12,220 nucleotides of DNA from an uncultured Bacilli bacterium. Its GTDB lineage: Bacteria; Bacillota_I; Bacilli_A; RF39; UBA660. The translations under genes were made by a program, and so were the position numbers. Of this stretch, positions 1 to 5,672 are shown piece by piece. The notes under the pieces were generated by a model. That model searched no databases. It worked only from the letters and a program-made list of their open reading frames with translations, and was not told the origin of the DNA. Numbering within the stretch: position 1 is the stretch's first letter; every line of letters starts with the position of its first letter. The stretch is from positions 1 through 12,220 of the forward strand of contig CANRGI010000022.1 of NCBI GenBank assembly GCA_947630095.1, in the 5' to 3' direction.

Positions 1-750
1 GTCAAATTAGCAAAATATTTAGGTGTATCAAGACAAATGATATATAATTATTTAGAATTAGATTCATTAAGTAAATGGCCTCAAGAAAAAAGAATATTAC
101 TATTAAAACTTTTAGATATAGAAGAGGGTAGTGATAAAGCAATTAAAAATATTAAAGTAACAAGTGAATATTTAGAAAATATTGAAACTAGATTAAATCA
201 AAATGTAAAAGATATGAATAGTCAACAATTCAATTATAAAAATTTAACTAAAGAAGAACAGGAATTATTAAATGATATTATATTTTTAATTAAAGAAAAA
301 TTTACTGAAGAAAAAACAAAAGAAACATATTGGATTTTCTTATATTTATATCATGTATTACAATCACTTGATAATGTACCTGAAATTAAATATATATTTG
401 CTTATTTATCTAAAGCAACTGGTTTTACAGACCCGATGGAGTTTAAATTTGACGAAACAGCCCAATTTATATTGGAAAGTATAGTATTTACTGCTATGAA
501 TTTATATAATAATGGGGGAGCAACAAAGAGTAAGTTAATTGCCTCTCACGAAAGGTTTGTAAAAGAAATTGAAAATAATAAAGAAGAAGTATTAAGTAGA
601 ACTCAACAACTTACAACAGTTAAAATCCAAGCCTTAAGAGAACTAGGGTATAGTGAAATTAATTCAGATAATGCTCAAGAAGTATTTAATAAAATGGGGG
701 AGATACAATCAAGGAAAGTAGTTATGGGAGAGAAAAAAGAAGTAGCCTAA
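1..750 (+). CDS. Helix-turn-helix protein, 5' end outside window
   Basis: The reading frame is open from base 1, so the gene begins before the window; the first ATG at 37 lies inside the helix-turn-helix and is not a believable start. The first visible residues (LAKYLGVSRQMIYNYL) are the classical second and recognition helices of a DNA-binding helix-turn-helix. The rest, about 230 residues, is predicted mostly helical, without membrane segments, and has a charged Lys/Glu-rich tail (GEKKEVA). I do not recognise the C-terminal domain; it may bind a ligand or mediate dimerisation, which is inference. The TAA stop lies in the loop of a terminator hairpin. The next gene is convergent, so this is the last gene of its transcript. 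Confidence 0.8.
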   Translation, partial: VKLAKYLGVSRQMIYNYLELDSLSKWPQEKRILLLKLLDIEEGSDKAIKNIKVTSEYLENIETRLNQNVKDMNSQQFNYKNLTKEEQELLNDIIFLIKEKFTEEKTKETYWIFLYLYHVLQSLDNVPEIKYIFAYLSKATGFTDPMEFKFDETAQFILESIVFTAMNLYNNGGATKSKLIASHERFVKEIENNKEEVLSRTQQLTTVKIQALRELGYSEINSDNAQEVFNKMGEIQSRKVVMGEKKEVA

Positions 751-757
751 ACTACTT
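740..757. terminator. Bidirectional intrinsic terminator
   Basis: Perfect 6-bp stem AAGTAG (740-745) / CTACTT (752-757) with a 6-base loop. It is followed by a T-run on the + strand (756-761) and an A-run on its left (733-738) that becomes a U-run in - strand RNA. It sits between the convergent helix-turn-helix and DUF2726 genes and can serve both. Confidence 0.8.
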
Positions 758-759
758 TT

Positions 760-1221
760 TTAGTTTGAAGTAGAAAGTTTTTCTTTTATTTCTTCTTCAT
801 TTAATATATTGATTAATGTTTTAACTATATCATTTCTATTGCTTTTACTATCTATTATAACTAATCTAATACCAGTATTTTCGCATATTTTCTTTACTTT
901 ATCATTAGTTTTTAACTCTATTAATAAAAGTAATTTAGTATAAGTTTTATCAAAAATAGCAAAGTCTACATTATAATTAAATTCATTTCTATCACTCTTT
1001 ATAACATTATTTAAATTAATTTTAGGTATTATATGATATTTAGTTTCTAAATCAGTAAGTGAGAATAGGAAATTCTTTTCAGTAGTAGTTAAGAAATCTT
1101 TTCTTTTATAAATATATACTTTATTAGTTTTTAAAAATTTAACTAACTTATCACTTAGTATAGACAATATAATAGCGAGTATTAAAACAATTATGAATAT
1201 TATTAAAACATTTTTATCCAT
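760..1221 (-). CDS. Membrane-anchored DUF2726 protein
   Basis: 153 residues. Residues about 5-23 form one hydrophobic membrane segment followed by Lys-rich sequence, so the rest is probably cytoplasmic. From about residue 44 the pattern matches DUF2726: TTTEKNFLFSLTDLE, then YHIIPKINLNNVI, then NVDFAIFD, LLLLIELKTND and GIRLVIID. This family has a fold related to restriction endonucleases (established for the family) but no proven general function. The stretch between IELKTND and GIRLVIID is short compared with family members I recall, which usually carry a DDxSH-like segment there, so nuclease activity is doubtful. The start is ATG with GAGG upstream. It has its own promoter (1248-1276) and stands alone on its strand. 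Confidence 0.72.
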   Translation of the reverse strand: MDKNVLIIFIIVLILAIILSILSDKLVKFLKTNKVYIYKRKDFLTTTEKNFLFSLTDLETKYHIIPKINLNNVIKSDRNEFNYNVDFAIFDKTYTKLLLLIELKTNDKVKKICENTGIRLVIIDSKSNRNDIVKTLINILNEEEIKEKLSTSN

Positions 1222-1247
1222 TAATAAAACCTCATTTCATTATAATA

Positions 1248-1276
1248 ATTATATCTTATTATTAATTAAATTACAA
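1248..1276 (-). promoter_or_regulatory. Sigma-A-type promoter of the DUF2726 gene
   Basis: On the - strand, -35 TTGTAA (1271-1276), a 17-base spacer and -10 TATAAT (1248-1253). The start codon is at 1221, giving a leader of about 20 bases that holds the GAGG ribosome site. Confidence 0.65.
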
Positions 1277-1284
1277 TTATTTAT

Positions 1285-1327
1285 AAAAAACCACTTCCCT
1301 TAGTGATTATAATGGTAGAAGTAGTGG
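1285..1327 (-). terminator. Imperfect hairpin terminator after the ZIP transporter gene
   Basis: Read on the - strand, CCAC..CTTC (1318-1327) can pair with GAAGTGG (1291-1297), with a 3-base bulge and an AT-rich loop. This is followed by six Ts (1290-1285). It lies about 70-110 bases past the transporter stop and just before the promoter of the next gene. The long 3' leader (1326-1395) shows no other structure that I can support. Confidence 0.5.
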
Positions 1328-1395
1328 AGTGGACTATACTTTATGTAGTTTTCAAATTAGAACTTAACATAATATACATTATCAGAACTTGAACT

Positions 1396-2142
1396 TTAAA
1401 AGAAAATAACATTAATTAATACTATAATAAAGCCTAATAATAAACCAATTATACTTAATTTCTTTCTTTTATAACTATTAACTTCTTCTAGCATCTCGTC
1501 TATAGCAAGTGTTAACATTATTCCTGATACTAATATTAATACTAATGATACAATTATTTCATTAATAAAGTTTTTAAGAAGTAAATAAGCAATTATAGCG
1601 CCCAGTGGTTCAGCGATACCTGATATTAAAGAATATAATACGCCTTTTAATTTACTTCCAGTTGAATAATATATTGGAACGCTTATACTAATTCCTTCAG
1701 GAATATTATGTAACATAATGGCAATTCCTAAACTAATACCAACACTTAAATCTGTATAAGCACTCATAAATGTCGCTATGCCTTCAGGAAAATTATGGAT
1801 AATTAATGCTAACATACTTAAAATTCCAACTCTATAAAGACTACTCTCTTTCTTAATTAGTAGGGTAGAACTAACTTTCAAAACTAGCATTCTGCCTATT
1901 AGAAACACCCCTACTCCTAGGAAAAATGAGGGGATAAGTCCGAAATATTCATATAAAGTAATTATACTATTAGGAAGTAAATCAAATATGGAAATACTTA
2001 CCATAACACTTAATGAAAAAGATAAAGCAAAACTTATAAACCCTATTCTATCTTTAAATTTAATAAATACTACTAACCCACCTATTACAGTACTAATACC
2101 CGCTAAAGAACTTATAATAAGCGCTACTATTGCATTATTCAT
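1396..2142 (-). CDS. ZIP family metal transporter (ZupT-like)
   Basis: 248 residues, almost entirely hydrophobic with about eight membrane segments, the usual ZIP length. It has the two signature helices of this family: HNFPEG at 116-121 and HNIPEG at 145-150, whose His and Glu residues form the metal site in characterised members. AEPLGA follows at 177-182, typical of the ZupT/GufA branch. It probably imports zinc, perhaps also iron or manganese, across the cytoplasmic membrane; the metal cannot be read from sequence. It starts at an ATG after a weak ribosome site (AGTGAT). It is divergent from the small gene at 2253. No Fur/Zur-like operator is obvious in the 110-base gap. Confidence 0.9.
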   Translation of the reverse strand: MNNAIVALIISSLAGISTVIGGLVVFIKFKDRIGFISFALSFSLSVMVSISIFDLLPNSIITLYEYFGLIPSFFLGVGVFLIGRMLVLKVSSTLLIKKESSLYRVGILSMLALIIHNFPEGIATFMSAYTDLSVGISLGIAIMLHNIPEGISISVPIYYSTGSKLKGVLYSLISGIAEPLGAIIAYLLLKNFINEIIVSLVLILVSGIMLTLAIDEMLEEVNSYKRKKLSIIGLLLGFIIVLINVIFF

Positions 2143-2252
2143 ATTATCACTAATAAATAATATTCATTTAACTAAAATTTACCACTAAATATTTTAAATA
2201 AAACGAATTATGATTTTAGTATTGGTAATAATAATAACAGGTGGTGATAAAA

Positions 2253-2405
2253 ATGGCAAACGAAAAAAATAATCGTAACAGCAAAAATGAAAGAAGCAGC
2301 AGAAGTTGCTCAAGAAATGAACAACAAAGAAGTTCAAGAAGTAATAATTGTAACTCTAGAAACAATAACCAAAGAAATAATAGCAACAGTAGAAGTTCTA
2401 GATAA
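2253..2405 (+). CDS. 50-residue Asn/Ser/Arg-rich small protein
   Basis: ATG at 2253 has a strong ribosome site (AGGTGGTGAT, about 6 bases before it) and the frame runs to TAA at 2403-2405, shortly before a perfect terminator. The peptide starts MANEKNNRNSK and is made almost only of Asn, Ser and Arg with two Cys (residues 19 and 33), so it should be disordered and very basic. Small proteins of this look occur in Bacillota without assigned role; I cannot give a function. The overlapping frame (ATG at 2287) is also open and gives a more ordinary-looking helical peptide, but it has no ribosome site and runs through the terminator, so I prefer this frame. Confidence 0.6.
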   Translation: MANEKNNRNSKNERSSRSCSRNEQQRSSRSNNCNSRNNNQRNNSNSRSSR

Positions 2406-2420
2406 ATTATTAGATAGTAA

Positions 2421-2442
2421 GGAAGATAATTCTTCCTTTTTT
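2421..2442 (+). terminator. Intrinsic terminator of the small Asn/Ser/Arg-rich gene
   Basis: GGAAG (2421-2425), loop ATAATT, CTTCC (2432-2436), then six Ts (2437-2442). Its position 16 bases after the stop at 2405 supports the 2253-2405 reading frame. Confidence 0.85.
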
Positions 2443-2451
2443 ATATATAAA

Positions 2452-2482
2452 ACAAGCACTACTCTTACAAGTAATTGCTTGT
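2452..2482 (-). terminator. Probable terminator after deoB
   Basis: On the - strand ACAAGC (2477-2482) pairs with GCTTGT (2452-2457) across a 19-base loop, followed by TTTTATAT. It lies directly after the deoB stop. Confidence 0.5.
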
Positions 2483-2489
2483 ATAATAA

Positions 2490-3644
2490 TTATTTTAATA
2501 AATCTAAATAACTTTCCCCTATTTCTAATTTATTTTCTATATTAAAGTTATCTATTATAGTTGCGCCTATATCAGCAAAAGTATGTCTTAAAGGTAACTC
2601 TCCAAAGTATTTAAAACTCTTTGAATAGAATAATACTGGGACATTTTCTCTTGTATGGTCAGTTCCTTTGTATGTAGGGTCATTGCCGTGGTCTGCTGTA
2701 AATATTACTAAATCGTCGTCTTTTAATTTATTAATAAATATAGGTAAATATTGGTCCATTTCTTGTATACATTTTAAATAACCATCTCTATCTCTCCTAT
2801 GGCCATAAGAAGAGTCAAAATCATTTAAATTTAAGAAACATAAACCATTAAAGTCTTTTCTAGTAAAATCAACTAATTTCATTAAACCATCTATATTATT
2901 AGTAGTCTTTATTCCTGTTGTTATGCTTTTATTTGCGAATATATCCTTTATTTTTCCAAGAGCAATTACATCTAAACCTTTATTATATATTAAGTCTAAA
3001 AAGTTTAAAGGTGGCTCTTTAGTAAAGTCTTTTCTTCTAGGAGTTCTAGTGAAATCCCCTACTTTACCTGTAAATGGTCTTGCTATTACTCTACCTATTT
3101 TATATTCTTCTTCAAATACTATTTTACTTATTTTCTCGCATATATCATATAATTCTTCAACTGGTATAACACTTTCGTGAGCAGCAACTTGTAAAACAGA
3201 GTCAGCACTAGTGTATATTATTAATGCTCCAGTTTTTATGTGCATTTCTCCAAGTTCTTTTATTATTTCAGTTCCACTTGCAACACAATTACCTATAACT
3301 TCTCTACCAGTAACTCTTTGAATTTTACTTATTAATATTATAGGAAAACCATCTGGATATGTCATATAAGGTTTATCTAATATAACTCCCATCATTTCAT
3401 AGTGTCCATTTAAAGTATCTTTTGCTTTATTAGCAGGTTCTATTTTACCGTGATATCCATTAGTAGCCTTATGTTCTCCTACTAAATCTAAAAGTCCTAG
3501 TTTTTCCATAACAGGTAAATTATAAAGTTTATTTTCTACTATATGACCTAATGTATTAGCGCCTTTATCTCCAAATTTCTCTGCATCTTTTGCTTCTCCT
3601 ACTCCTAAACTATCCATAACAATTAAAAATACTCTTTTATACAT
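2490..3644 (-). CDS. deoB: Phosphopentomutase
   Basis: 384 residues, the normal family length. It interconverts ribose 1-phosphate and ribose 5-phosphate (and the deoxy sugars) in nucleoside salvage, in the cytoplasm. Alkaline-phosphatase superfamily motifs are present. The N-terminal metal motif is VMDSLGVGEA with Asp11. DTLNGHYE at 76-83 holds Thr77, the likely phosphorylated Thr. DSSYGHRRD follows, then TADHGND at 316-322 and TDHTRE at 328-333, giving the second-metal residues Asp318, His319 and His330. The ATG follows the xerD stop by only 2 bases, and its ribosome site (AAGGAG) lies inside the end of xerD, so the two are cotranscribed. The xerD-deoB order is also known from Bacillus (ripX-drm). 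No purine phosphorylase gene follows here. Confidence 0.97.
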   Translation of the reverse strand: MYKRVFLIVMDSLGVGEAKDAEKFGDKGANTLGHIVENKLYNLPVMEKLGLLDLVGEHKATNGYHGKIEPANKAKDTLNGHYEMMGVILDKPYMTYPDGFPIILISKIQRVTGREVIGNCVASGTEIIKELGEMHIKTGALIIYTSADSVLQVAAHESVIPVEELYDICEKISKIVFEEEYKIGRVIARPFTGKVGDFTRTPRRKDFTKEPPLNFLDLIYNKGLDVIALGKIKDIFANKSITTGIKTTNNIDGLMKLVDFTRKDFNGLCFLNLNDFDSSYGHRRDRDGYLKCIQEMDQYLPIFINKLKDDDLVIFTADHGNDPTYKGTDHTRENVPVLFYSKSFKYFGELPLRHTFADIGATIIDNFNIENKLEIGESYLDLLK

Positions 3645-3646
3645 AA

Positions 3647-4532
3647 TTAATCACTCTCCTTTTTAGCCCTAGGGTGGAATATATCATAATTCTCTCTTAA
3701 TACTTCGTCTACAACTTCAGTATATATATTTGTAGTTGAAATGTTTTCGTGCCCTAGCATTTCTTGTATACTTCTTAAATCAGCCCCACCTTCTAATAAA
3801 TGTGTTGCAAAACTATGTCGCAGTACGTGTGGTGTAATTGGTTTATCTATTTTAGTTAAAACTCTTATATTTTCTAATATAAAGTTAAAACCTTGCCTTG
3901 TAATAGGTTTACCGTGATTATTTAAAAATAATTCGTTATAGTTACCCTTATTAAGTAATTTATTTCTATATTCTTCTATATATATTTTTAAATAATACTG
4001 CGCTACTTCTCCAATAGGAACTATTCTTTCTTTTTTTCCCTTTCCTTTAACTCTTATAATAGCATTAAATAAATCTACATTAGAATATTCTAAACTTACT
4101 AACTCACGAACTAACTCTAAGCCCAGTCGCGTATACTACTTCTAACATAGCTTTATTTCTATAATCAAAAGGTGTCTTTAAAGGAAAAGTGAGTAACTTA
4201 TCTACTTCTTCAATAGACAAATATTTAGGTAGACTTTTAGGTACTTTTAATACTGAAATACTTTCTAATGGACTTTCTAGTATAATACTTTCTTCTACTA
4301 AATAATTAAAGAAGCCTTTTAAAGAGGATATATGCCTATTAATACTCTTAGGTTTCATAATATCTCTTAAATGATTTATATAGTTTATTATGTCTTCTTT
4401 TTTAGTTTCTATTAAATCTTTCTTTAAAAAACATTTAAAATCTTCAATATCTAATTTATAAGAAGATATACTAGCATTACTGAGTTTCTTTTCAGTTCTT
4501 AAAAATAATATATAACTATCTAAATTATTCAT
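3647..4532 (-). pseudogene. xerD: Tyrosine recombinase XerD, frame broken by a 4-base insertion
   Basis: XerD normally resolves chromosome dimers at dif together with XerC. Residues 1-142 are open from ATG 4532: SAM-like N-terminal domain, then VVYATGLRV with catalytic Arg139. They end at TGA 4104-4106. The rest continues in another frame from 4105 to TAA at 3647-3649 (152 residues), starting ELVSLEYSNV, with GKGKKERIVP (catalytic Lys), HVLRHSFATHLL (His-x-x-Arg), LGHENISTTNIY (His and nucleophile Tyr). Both parts together give 294 residues, the usual XerD length. The family reads RVSELV at the break; here four extra bases (ACGA on +, 4106-4109) separate two copies of ACTAACTC. All catalytic residues survive. 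This may be a real mutation, strain heterogeneity or an assembly error; I annotate the gene as disrupted. Confidence 0.85.
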
Positions 4533-4549
4533 TTACTCTCACTAATATA

Positions 4550-4578
4550 ATTATCTCACTATAAATAAAAAATATCAA
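4550..4578 (-). promoter_or_regulatory. Promoter of xerD-deoB, nested in the upstream terminator
   Basis: On the - strand, -35 TTGATA (4573-4578), 17-base spacer, -10 GATAAT (4550-4555) preceded by TGA, an extended -10. The -35 overlaps the 3' arm and U-run of the terminator of the preceding gene. Confidence 0.55.
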
Positions 4579-4597
4579 GAAATAAACAATTTCTTGA
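4561..4597 (-). terminator. Intrinsic terminator after the small membrane protein gene
   Basis: Perfect 8-bp stem TCAAGAAA / TTTCTTGA (4575-4582 and 4590-4597) with a 7-base loop. On the - strand it is followed by TATTTTTTATT. Confidence 0.85.
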
Positions 4598-4602
4598 CTC
4601 AA

Positions 4603-4977
4603 TTATTCATAACTTTTTACTACCCATTTATCGTCTTCTAACTCTAAATGAAATAGTGTTCTATATTCTTGGTTTTTATTAAATTTCTTATCACTACCCT
4701 TTTGAGGGATAAATAATAACTCTAATTCCATAGCCTCAGTTTCGTCTTTATATGTAATTTTAGATAAATCACATTTTTTAAATTCTTTATAAAAGTAATC
4801 TTTAGAAACCTTCATAGCCTCTTCTATTTGTTCATTAGTAAAGTAATTTGTACTAACTATTTCAGTTCTTGTTTCAGGTGTAACTTCAACTGTACTAGGT
4901 TTTCCAAAAAAAGCAATTAATAAAACTATTCCTGTAACTATACATAAAACGCCATAAAATATTTGTAATTTTTTCAT
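4603..4977 (-). CDS. Small membrane-anchored protein of unknown function
   Basis: 124 residues from ATG at 4977. A GTG six bases upstream is in frame but lies in the ribosome site GAGGTG, so the ATG is preferred. After MKKLQ comes one hydrophobic segment (about residues 6-24) ending near GKPST. The remaining 100 residues carry no further membrane segment and should be exposed on the outer face. This part is charged, with EEAMKVSKDYFYKEFKKCDL followed by a beta-rich tail ending KWVVKSYE, a layout common in small secreted Bacillota proteins. There is no lipobox Cys. I do not recognise a family. It is a single-gene unit with its own promoter (5005-5033) and terminator (4561-4597). Confidence 0.75.
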   Translation of the reverse strand: MKKLQIFYGVLCIVTGIVLLIAFFGKPSTVEVTPETRTEIVSTNYFTNEQIEEAMKVSKDYFYKEFKKCDLSKITYKDETEAMELELLFIPQKGSDKKFNKNQEYRTLFHLELEDDKWVVKSYE

Positions 4978-5004
4978 AAGCACCTCACATCTTTAATAAT
5001 ATTT

Positions 5005-5033
5005 ATTATACTATTTATATCCTATATATACAA
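5005..5033 (-). promoter_or_regulatory. Sigma-A promoter of the small membrane protein gene
   Basis: On the - strand, -35 TTGTAT (5028-5033), 17-base spacer, -10 TATAAT (5005-5010). It is back to back with the antisense RNA promoter at 5066, which has the same -35 and -10 hexamers. Confidence 0.75.
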
Positions 5034-5065
5034 GATTTTTCTTTAAAAAGTACCATATAAAACAC

Positions 5066-5094
5066 TTGTATAAAAATAAAATAGATAGTATAAT
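5066..5094 (+). promoter_or_regulatory. Promoter of antisense RNA, copy 1
   Basis: -35 TTGTAT (5066-5071), 17-base spacer, perfect -10 TATAAT (5089-5094). The predicted start is near 5101. No coding frame follows; the transcript runs straight to the terminator at 5168-5210, as expected for a small RNA. Confidence 0.75.
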
Positions 5095-5100
5095 GTACTT

Positions 5101-5210
5101 ATGAAGATAATTCTTCATAAAAAAGAGAACACTTAACTTTTATGAGTTTGGTGCCAGTTTTGAACTAACACCTAAACGTGTTTTGCAAGATGCTGTTTAG
5201 GTGTTTTTTT
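5101..5210 (+). ncRNA. Predicted antisense (antitoxin) RNA, copy 1
   Basis: About 110 bases from the promoter at 5066-5094 to the T-run at 5204-5210. The 5' end is a perfect hairpin (ATGAAG, loop ATAATT, CTTCAT at 5101-5118). The middle holds GTTTGGTGCCA (5146-5156), and the 3' end is a strong terminator. It lies on the strand opposite the 3' side of the toxin-like gene at 5218-5298 and converges on it. The layout, a short RNA with a strong promoter overlapping the 3' side of the toxin mRNA, is that of type I antitoxins such as SR4 and RatA. The function is inferred from layout only. Confidence 0.65.
5168..5210 (+). terminator. Terminator of antisense RNA copy 1
   Basis: Perfect 10-bp stem ACACCTAAAC (5168-5177) / GTTTAGGTGT (5195-5204), 17-base loop, then a run of seven Ts. 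On the - strand the hairpin is not followed by a U-run, so toxin-side transcripts may read through into the antisense region. Confidence 0.9.
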
Positions 5211-5217
5211 ACTATTA

Positions 5218-5298
5218 TTATATTAACTTGAAAATCAAGATGATAAGTAAAAAAATAATAATAAGTAATGCAAGAATTAAAAAATCCTTCTTACCCAT
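5218..5298 (-). CDS. 26-residue hydrophobic peptide, candidate type I toxin
   Basis: ATG at 5298 follows an excellent ribosome site (GGAGGTGG at 5303-5310) and its own promoter (5374-5402). The peptide begins MGKKDF, continues with a stretch of about 17 Leu/Ile/Phe/Ala residues and ends IFKLI before TAA. It is thus one membrane helix with a basic N-terminus and a single Lys near the end. Short single-helix membrane peptides with an antisense RNA on the opposite strand are typical of type I toxins (Fst/Ldr, BsrG and TxpA types). I see no clear sequence match to those families, so this may be a new family. A second copy at 5589-5645 matches at 14 of 18 aligned residues with conservative changes, which supports a real coding gene. 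Overproduction might depolarise the membrane; that is inference. Confidence 0.65.
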   Translation of the reverse strand: MGKKDFLILALLIIIFLLIILIFKLI

Positions 5299-5313
5299 AT
5301 TACCACCTCCATC

Positions 5314-5369
5314 CTTGAGTTAACCCCCTGAACTTTGAATGGCACCAAACACTATTAAGCGTCCTCAAG
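5314..5369 (-). promoter_or_regulatory. Structured 5' leader of the toxin-like mRNA
   Basis: The predicted RNA starts near 5367-5369 with CTTGAG (5364-5369). This can pair with CTCAAG (5314-5319), directly before the ribosome site, enclosing GTTTGGTGCCA (5340-5350). The enclosed element is an exact inverted repeat of 5146-5156. On a read-through transcript it could pair with the 3' part, closing the mRNA 5' to 3' as in other type I toxin mRNAs. Confidence 0.45.
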
Positions 5370-5373
5370 TAAT

Positions 5374-5402
5374 ATATTAGCACAAGTTACTAGGTAAATC
5401 AA
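5374..5402 (-). promoter_or_regulatory. Promoter of the toxin-like gene
   Basis: On the - strand, -35 TTGATT (5397-5402), 17-base spacer, extended -10 TGC-TAATAT (-10 at 5374-5379). It gives a leader of about 70 bases before the ATG at 5298. Confidence 0.65.
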
Positions 5403-5485
5403 GAAAAATAGCAAATATTTTTTCGCTTATTATAAATAGACTTTATATTCTAAAAAAGAGCAAAATAAACTAACTTAATAAATTG

Positions 5486-5491
5486 TATAAT
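5486..5491 (+). promoter_or_regulatory. -10 element of antisense RNA, copy 2
   Basis: TATAAT at the place matching the copy 1 promoter, followed by the same GTA-TTTATGA context. No convincing -35 lies 16-18 bases upstream (AAATAA-like only), so this promoter is probably weaker than that of copy 1. Confidence 0.4.
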
Positions 5492-5497
5492 GTATTT

Positions 5498-5581
5498 ATG
5501 ACGACACTTAACTTTATAGTTTGGTGCTAAGAATTTTAACACCTAAACGTGTTTTACTAGTTGCTGTTTAGGTGTTTTTTT
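5498..5581 (+). ncRNA. Predicted orphan antisense RNA, copy 2
   Basis: About 84 bases. From ACACTTAACTTT through GTTTGGTGC to the terminator it matches copy 1 closely. It lacks about 24 bases at the 5' end, removing the hairpin seen in copy 1. The terminator (5539-5548 / 5566-5575, T-run to 5581) is intact with a changed loop. Its own toxin gene is truncated, so if made it could act only in trans on copy 1, or is a decaying relic. Confidence 0.5.
5539..5581 (+). terminator. Terminator of antisense RNA copy 2
   Basis: Stem ACACCTAAAC (5539-5548) / GTTTAGGTGT (5566-5575), 17-base loop, seven Ts. Both arms are identical to copy 1 while the loop has diverged, suggesting the stem was kept by selection. 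Confidence 0.85.
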
Positions 5582-5588
5582 ACTATTA

Positions 5589-5645
5589 TTATATTAACTT
5601 GAAAATCAAGGTGATTAGCAAAAAAATAATAACGAGTAAAGAGAT
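5589..5645 (-). pseudogene. Truncated second copy of the toxin-like gene
   Basis: The last 18 codons plus TAA align with the intact peptide gene (14 of 18 residues identical, ending ITLIFKLI). Upstream of codon ATC at 5643-5645 similarity stops. The frame then meets TTT TTT GTG and a TGA at 5655-5657, inside the terminator of the Nudix gene. There is no ribosome site, ATG or promoter. The N-terminus was therefore lost where the terminator was joined. Confidence 0.75.
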
Positions 5646-5672
5646 AAAAAACACTCAGACGAGTGCTTTTTT
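5646..5672. terminator. Terminator of the radical SAM/Nudix operon
   Basis: Stem CACTC (5652-5656) / GAGTG (5661-5665) with loop AGAC, with an A-run on the left and a T-run on the right, so it can work both ways. The stop of the Nudix gene (5671-5673) overlaps the T-run. Confidence 0.8.

Larger units (their letters stand above)
5191..5610. repeat. Direct repeat pair, 371-bp offset
   Basis: Bases 5191-5239 recur without change at 5562-5610 (49 bases), covering the terminator 3' arm, the stop codon and the last toxin codons. More diverged similarity extends to both sides, from the -10 elements (5089 and 5486) to the toxin mid-region. This marks a tandem duplication of one locus. Confidence 0.85.

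Noticed and set aside
1291..1395. Riboswitch in the region between the ZIP and DUF2726 genes
   Set aside because: It lies after the transporter stop and before the DUF2726 promoter, so it would be a 3' tail; only a terminator-like hairpin is seen.
2923..3180. + strand open frames opposite deoB, the ZIP gene (1988-2188), the Nudix gene (5663-5845) and the acidic gene (9407-9652)
   Set aside because: They lie antisense to clearly conserved genes, lack ribosome sites and have no recognisable protein pattern.
4104..4112. Programmed +1 frameshift in xerD, as in release factor 2
   Set aside because: TCG-TGA gives a TGA and would produce a protein of normal length, but a tRNA on UCG cannot re-pair with CGU after slipping. 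There is no stimulatory ribosome site just upstream, and the 4 bases sit between exact repeats, so an insertion is simpler.
5101..5581. CRISPR array or insertion sequence as source of the two repeats
   Set aside because: Only two copies, 371 bp apart, with promoters, terminators and a peptide frame; no spacers, terminal inverted repeats or transposase.
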